NCBI RefSeq assembly: GCF_024970185.1 | Contig: NZ_CP103965.1 | Span: 6,095,001-6,159,000 of the forward strand | DNA: 64,000 nt | From: Pseudomonas sp. N3-W | GTDB taxonomy: Bacteria; Pseudomonadota; Gammaproteobacteria; Pseudomonadales; Pseudomonadaceae | Reading direction: 5' to 3' | In this document: one piece after another, positions 61,804-64,000 of the stretch | Numbering within the stretch: the stretch's first letter is position 1 | Layout of the letters: each line of letters starts with the position of its first letter | The notes under the pieces: generated by a model | Told to the model about the DNA's origin: nothing | The model's database searches: none | The model's input: only the letters and a program-made list of their open reading frames with translations | Program-made: the position numbers and the translations under genes

Positions 61804-62978
61804 GCATTATTCGCTTCGAAGACGTCGACGTCATTTTCGCCAAGGATCCACGCGCCGCCCTCAAGCTGCTGGATCAGGGCATGACCCGTAACGAGATCCT
61901 GAAAAAGACCGGGCAGATTGTCGGCGTTGAAAAGGCCAGCCTGGACATCGAGAAAGGTGAAATCTGCGTCCTGATGGGCTTGTCCGGTTCCGGCAAATCC
62001 AGCCTGTTGCGCTGCATCAACGGCCTGAACACCGTGAGCCGTGGCAAGTTGTTCGTCGAGCATGAAGGCAAGCAGATCGACATTGCTTCCTGCACCCCGG
62101 CGGAACTGAAAATGATGCGCACCCAGCGCATCGCCATGGTGTTCCAGAAGTTCGCCCTGATGCCGTGGCTGACGGTGCGCGAGAACATCAGCTTCGGCCT
62201 GGAAATGCAGGGCCGTCCGGAAAAGGAACGGCGCAAGCTGGTGGACGACAAGCTGGAGCTGGTGGGCCTGACCCAGTGGCGCAACAAGAAACCCGACGAG
62301 CTCTCGGGCGGCATGCAGCAACGTGTGGGCCTGGCCCGTGCGCTGGCGATGGACGCCGACATTCTGCTGATGGACGAACCGTTCTCGGCACTCGATCCGC
62401 TGATCCGCCAGGGCCTGCAAGACGAACTGCTGGAACTGCAAAGCAAGCTCAACAAAACCATCGTGTTCGTGAGCCACGACCTTGATGAAGCGCTGAAACT
62501 CGGCAGCCGTATCGCGATCATGAAAGACGGCCGCATCGTTCAGTACAGCGTGCCGGAAGAGATCGTATTGAACCCCGCCGACGACTACGTACGCACCTTC
62601 GTTGCCCACACCAACCCGCTGAACGTGCTGTGCGGACGCAGCCTGATGCGCACGCTGGACAACTGCAAACGCATCAACGGTTCGGTGTGCCTGGACCCGG
62701 GCGGCGATTCCTGGCTGGACCTGGCCGAAGGCAACACCATCAAGGGCGCACGGCAGAACGGCTCGGCGCTGGACTTGCAGAACTGGGCGCCAGGGCAAGC
62801 GGTTGAAGGCCTGGGCCGCCGGCCAACGCTGGTGGACTCCAACATCGGCATGCGCGATGCGTTGCAGATCCGATATCAGACCGGCAACAAACTGGTGCTG
62901 CACGACAACAACCATGTGGTGGGGATTCTCGGCGACAGCGAGCTGTACCACGCGCTGCTCGGCAAGAACCTGGGCTAA
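61800..62978 (+). CDS. cbcV: Choline ABC transporter, ATP-binding protein CbcV
   Basis: The 392-residue ATPase has Walker A (GLSGSGKSS), the Q loop (FQKFALMPW), the ABC signature (LSGGMQQRVGLARAL), Walker B (ILLMDEPFSALDPL) and the switch histidine (VFVSHDLDEA). A C-terminal domain of about 110 residues, as in ProV-type quaternary amine transporters, follows. It powers uptake of choline, betaine and carnitine with the different binding proteins. Confidence 0.95.
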   Translation: MSIIRFEDVDVIFAKDPRAALKLLDQGMTRNEILKKTGQIVGVEKASLDIEKGEICVLMGLSGSGKSSLLRCINGLNTVSRGKLFVEHEGKQIDIASCTPAELKMMRTQRIAMVFQKFALMPWLTVRENISFGLEMQGRPEKERRKLVDDKLELVGLTQWRNKKPDELSGGMQQRVGLARALAMDADILLMDEPFSALDPLIRQGLQDELLELQSKLNKTIVFVSHDLDEALKLGSRIAIMKDGRIVQYSVPEEIVLNPADDYVRTFVAHTNPLNVLCGRSLMRTLDNCKRINGSVCLDPGGDSWLDLAEGNTIKGARQNGSALDLQNWAPGQAVEGLGRRPTLVDSNIGMRDALQIRYQTGNKLVLHDNNHVVGILGDSELYHALLGKNLG

Positions 62979-62990
62979 GCCCACAGACAC

Positions 62991-63024
62991 AAAAACGCCG
63001 CGAGAGGATCGCGGCGTTTTTGTT
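62991..63024 (+). terminator. Intrinsic terminator of the cbcXWV operon
   Basis: AAAACGCCGCGA pairs with TCGCGGCGTTTT over a 5-base loop and is followed by T residues. It lies 13 bp after the cbcV stop and can work in both directions. Confidence 0.85.
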
Positions 63025-63062
63025 TACGGGATATCGGGGCAAATGACGTTGTGGCTGATGGC

Positions 63063-63131
63063 CCCTTCGCGAGCAAGCCCGCTCCCACATTGGAACTCGG
63101 TCACCTGTGGGAGCGGGCTTGCTCGCGAAGA
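63063..63131. repeat. Inverted pair of REP elements
   Basis: TTCGCGAGCAAGCCCGCTCC faces GTGGGAGCGGGCTTGCTCGC, between convergent cbcV and the BetT gene. Confidence 0.82.
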
Positions 63132-63176
63132 ATGCGGCGCGGTGCTTCAGACCGAAACACCGTGCCCCATCAAGCT

Positions 63177-64000
63177 TTAGCTATACACCCGGCCAAGGAG
63201 CTGCCGATGGCTTTCAAACTGATCGAGCACATCGCGGGTGATCTGATCCTGAGTGAAGCCCATCAAGTCATAGTCCTGGCTGCCATTGTGCAAATACACC
63301 TCGGCGCGATAGTAACGCTGGCGGGCCTCATCGGACTGGGCCGACTCGGTCGGGGTTGCCAGGTAGCCGTCCAGGCTCACTTCGTAAACGAAAGGGTTGC
63401 CCTCTTCCATCTCGATCCGCAGGCCCATGCAACGCTTGGCCTTGCCCAGCAATGTCTGCACATTGAGGCCTTGAGCGCGCATTTGGCTCGCGGCGTCTTC
63501 AAGGGCCGGGCTGACCTGTTTGTCCATGAAGCGCTGGACGATCGACTGGCTCGGTTGCAGGTCCAGTTGGGTCAGGCGTTCGCTGAAACCACGACGACCG
63601 CGTGCCGCCAGCTCGGCTTGTTCCTGCTCGATCTGCATGTCCTGGCGCATGGCCTTGTGCAAACCGAACATGAACAGCACCAGCACCACCGAGAACGGCA
63701 GACCGGCCAGCACCACCATGGTTTGCATGGCTTCGAAGTTACCGGCGAACAGCAGGCCGATGGTCACCAGGGTGATAATCACCGACCAGAAAATCCGCAG
63801 CCAGTGCGGCGCATCTTCGTCGACGTTACCGCCCTTGCAGGACAGGTTGGCCATCATCACCGCGCCGGAATCCGCCGGGGTCAGGAACAGCACGAAGCCG
63901 ACAAAGATCGACACGCCAATAACGATTTTCGACGCTGGGTAATGCTCGAGCAGCTGGTAGATCGCCATGGACGGCTGCTCGAGTGCCGTCTTGCCAAGCT
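63177..64000 (-). CDS. betT: BetT-type choline transporter of the BCCT family (C-terminal part)
   Basis: The window holds the last 274 codons; the start lies outside. Visible are the last transmembrane helices, with FVLFLTPADSGAVMMA (the helix typical of BCCT carriers) and LFAGNFEAMQTMVVLAGLPFSVVLVLFMFGL, followed by a long hydrophilic C-terminal domain of about 150 residues. That long tail is typical of the osmotically regulated BetT carriers. BCCT carriers import choline with sodium or protons. Its position next to cbcXWV matches PA5375. Confidence 0.9.
   Translation of the reverse strand, partial: LGKTALEQPSMAIYQLLEHYPASKIVIGVSIFVGFVLFLTPADSGAVMMANLSCKGGNVDEDAPHWLRIFWSVIITLVTIGLLFAGNFEAMQTMVVLAGLPFSVVLVLFMFGLHKAMRQDMQIEQEQAELAARGRRGFSERLTQLDLQPSQSIVQRFMDKQVSPALEDAASQMRAQGLNVQTLLGKAKRCMGLRIEMEEGNPFVYEVSLDGYLATPTESAQSDEARQRYYRAEVYLHNGSQDYDLMGFTQDQITRDVLDQFESHRQLLGRVYS

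Noticed and set aside
61542..62990. A 482-codon minus-strand frame opposite cbcW and cbcV
   Set aside because: The plus strand encodes a permease and an ABC ATPase with all expected motifs.

Overview
The window is chromosomal DNA of a GC-rich gammaproteobacterium, almost certainly a Pseudomonas of the P. fluorescens group. The evidence is the gene content and order (creBCD; the choline, betaine and carnitine catabolic genes in the order known around PA5375-PA5421 of P. aeruginosa), the P. fluorescens-type intergenic repeats, and the GC-rich third codon positions. No rRNA, tRNA, insertion sequence, prophage or CRISPR array was recognised. The assignment rests on recognition of protein families and not on a database search.

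Layout. 1-1000: the end of a PepSY-type membrane protein, a small membrane protein and a glutathione S-transferase. 1000-16000: five short orphan RHS-core genes, each with a different C-terminal domain, interspersed with creB-creC-creD, a retropepsin-like protease homologue, a PlsC-type acyltransferase, a DUF2780 protein, a fasciclin protein with an ECF sigma/anti-sigma pair, and a DUF6124 gene. 16000-25200 (minus strand): glyA-soxB-soxD-soxA-soxG-purU-fdhA for sarcosine oxidation and the resulting one-carbon units. 25500-28800: a TraX-like membrane protein, ltaE and an SDR enzyme. 28800-31500: divergent gbcB and gbcA, glycine betaine demethylase. 31700-38600 (minus strand): a metallophosphoesterase, a membrane c-type cytochrome and a GMC oxidoreductase fused to an alpha/beta hydrolase, probably a lineage-specific insertion. 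38600-39550: about 1 kb of non-coding DNA with DnaA boxes. 39650-47500 (minus strand): dipeptidase-like gene, DUF5943 gene, dgcA, dgcB, etfA-like and etfB-like, dimethylglycine demethylation. 47700-50850: small genes and a stand-alone P-loop ATPase with its own operator-like palindrome. 50870-55650: cdhR and the carnitine genes. 56000-64000: gbdR, sdaB, the choline ABC transporter cbcXWV and the C-terminal part of a BetT-type transporter.

How the genes work together. Choline, betaine and carnitine enter through CbcXWV, CaiX and BetT. Carnitine becomes glycine betaine through carnitine dehydrogenase, the dehydrocarnitine cleavage enzyme and a thioesterase. Betaine is demethylated to dimethylglycine (GbcAB), sarcosine (DgcAB with a dedicated ETF) and glycine (SoxBDAG). 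The methyl groups leave as formaldehyde or methylene-THF and are handled by GlyA, PurU and FdhA; serine goes to pyruvate through SdaB. GbdR and CdhR are the AraC/GlxA-type regulators.

The least explained parts are four. The mini-RHS cassettes share a 16-bp palindrome 83-85 bp before four of their five start codons. Eight exact TTATCCACA boxes lie between 38808 and 41160. The ATPase at 49621-50802 has a 13-bp-arm palindrome over its promoter. The fasciclin/sigma pair has two matching ECF-like promoters, and the second one implies an ATT start codon.
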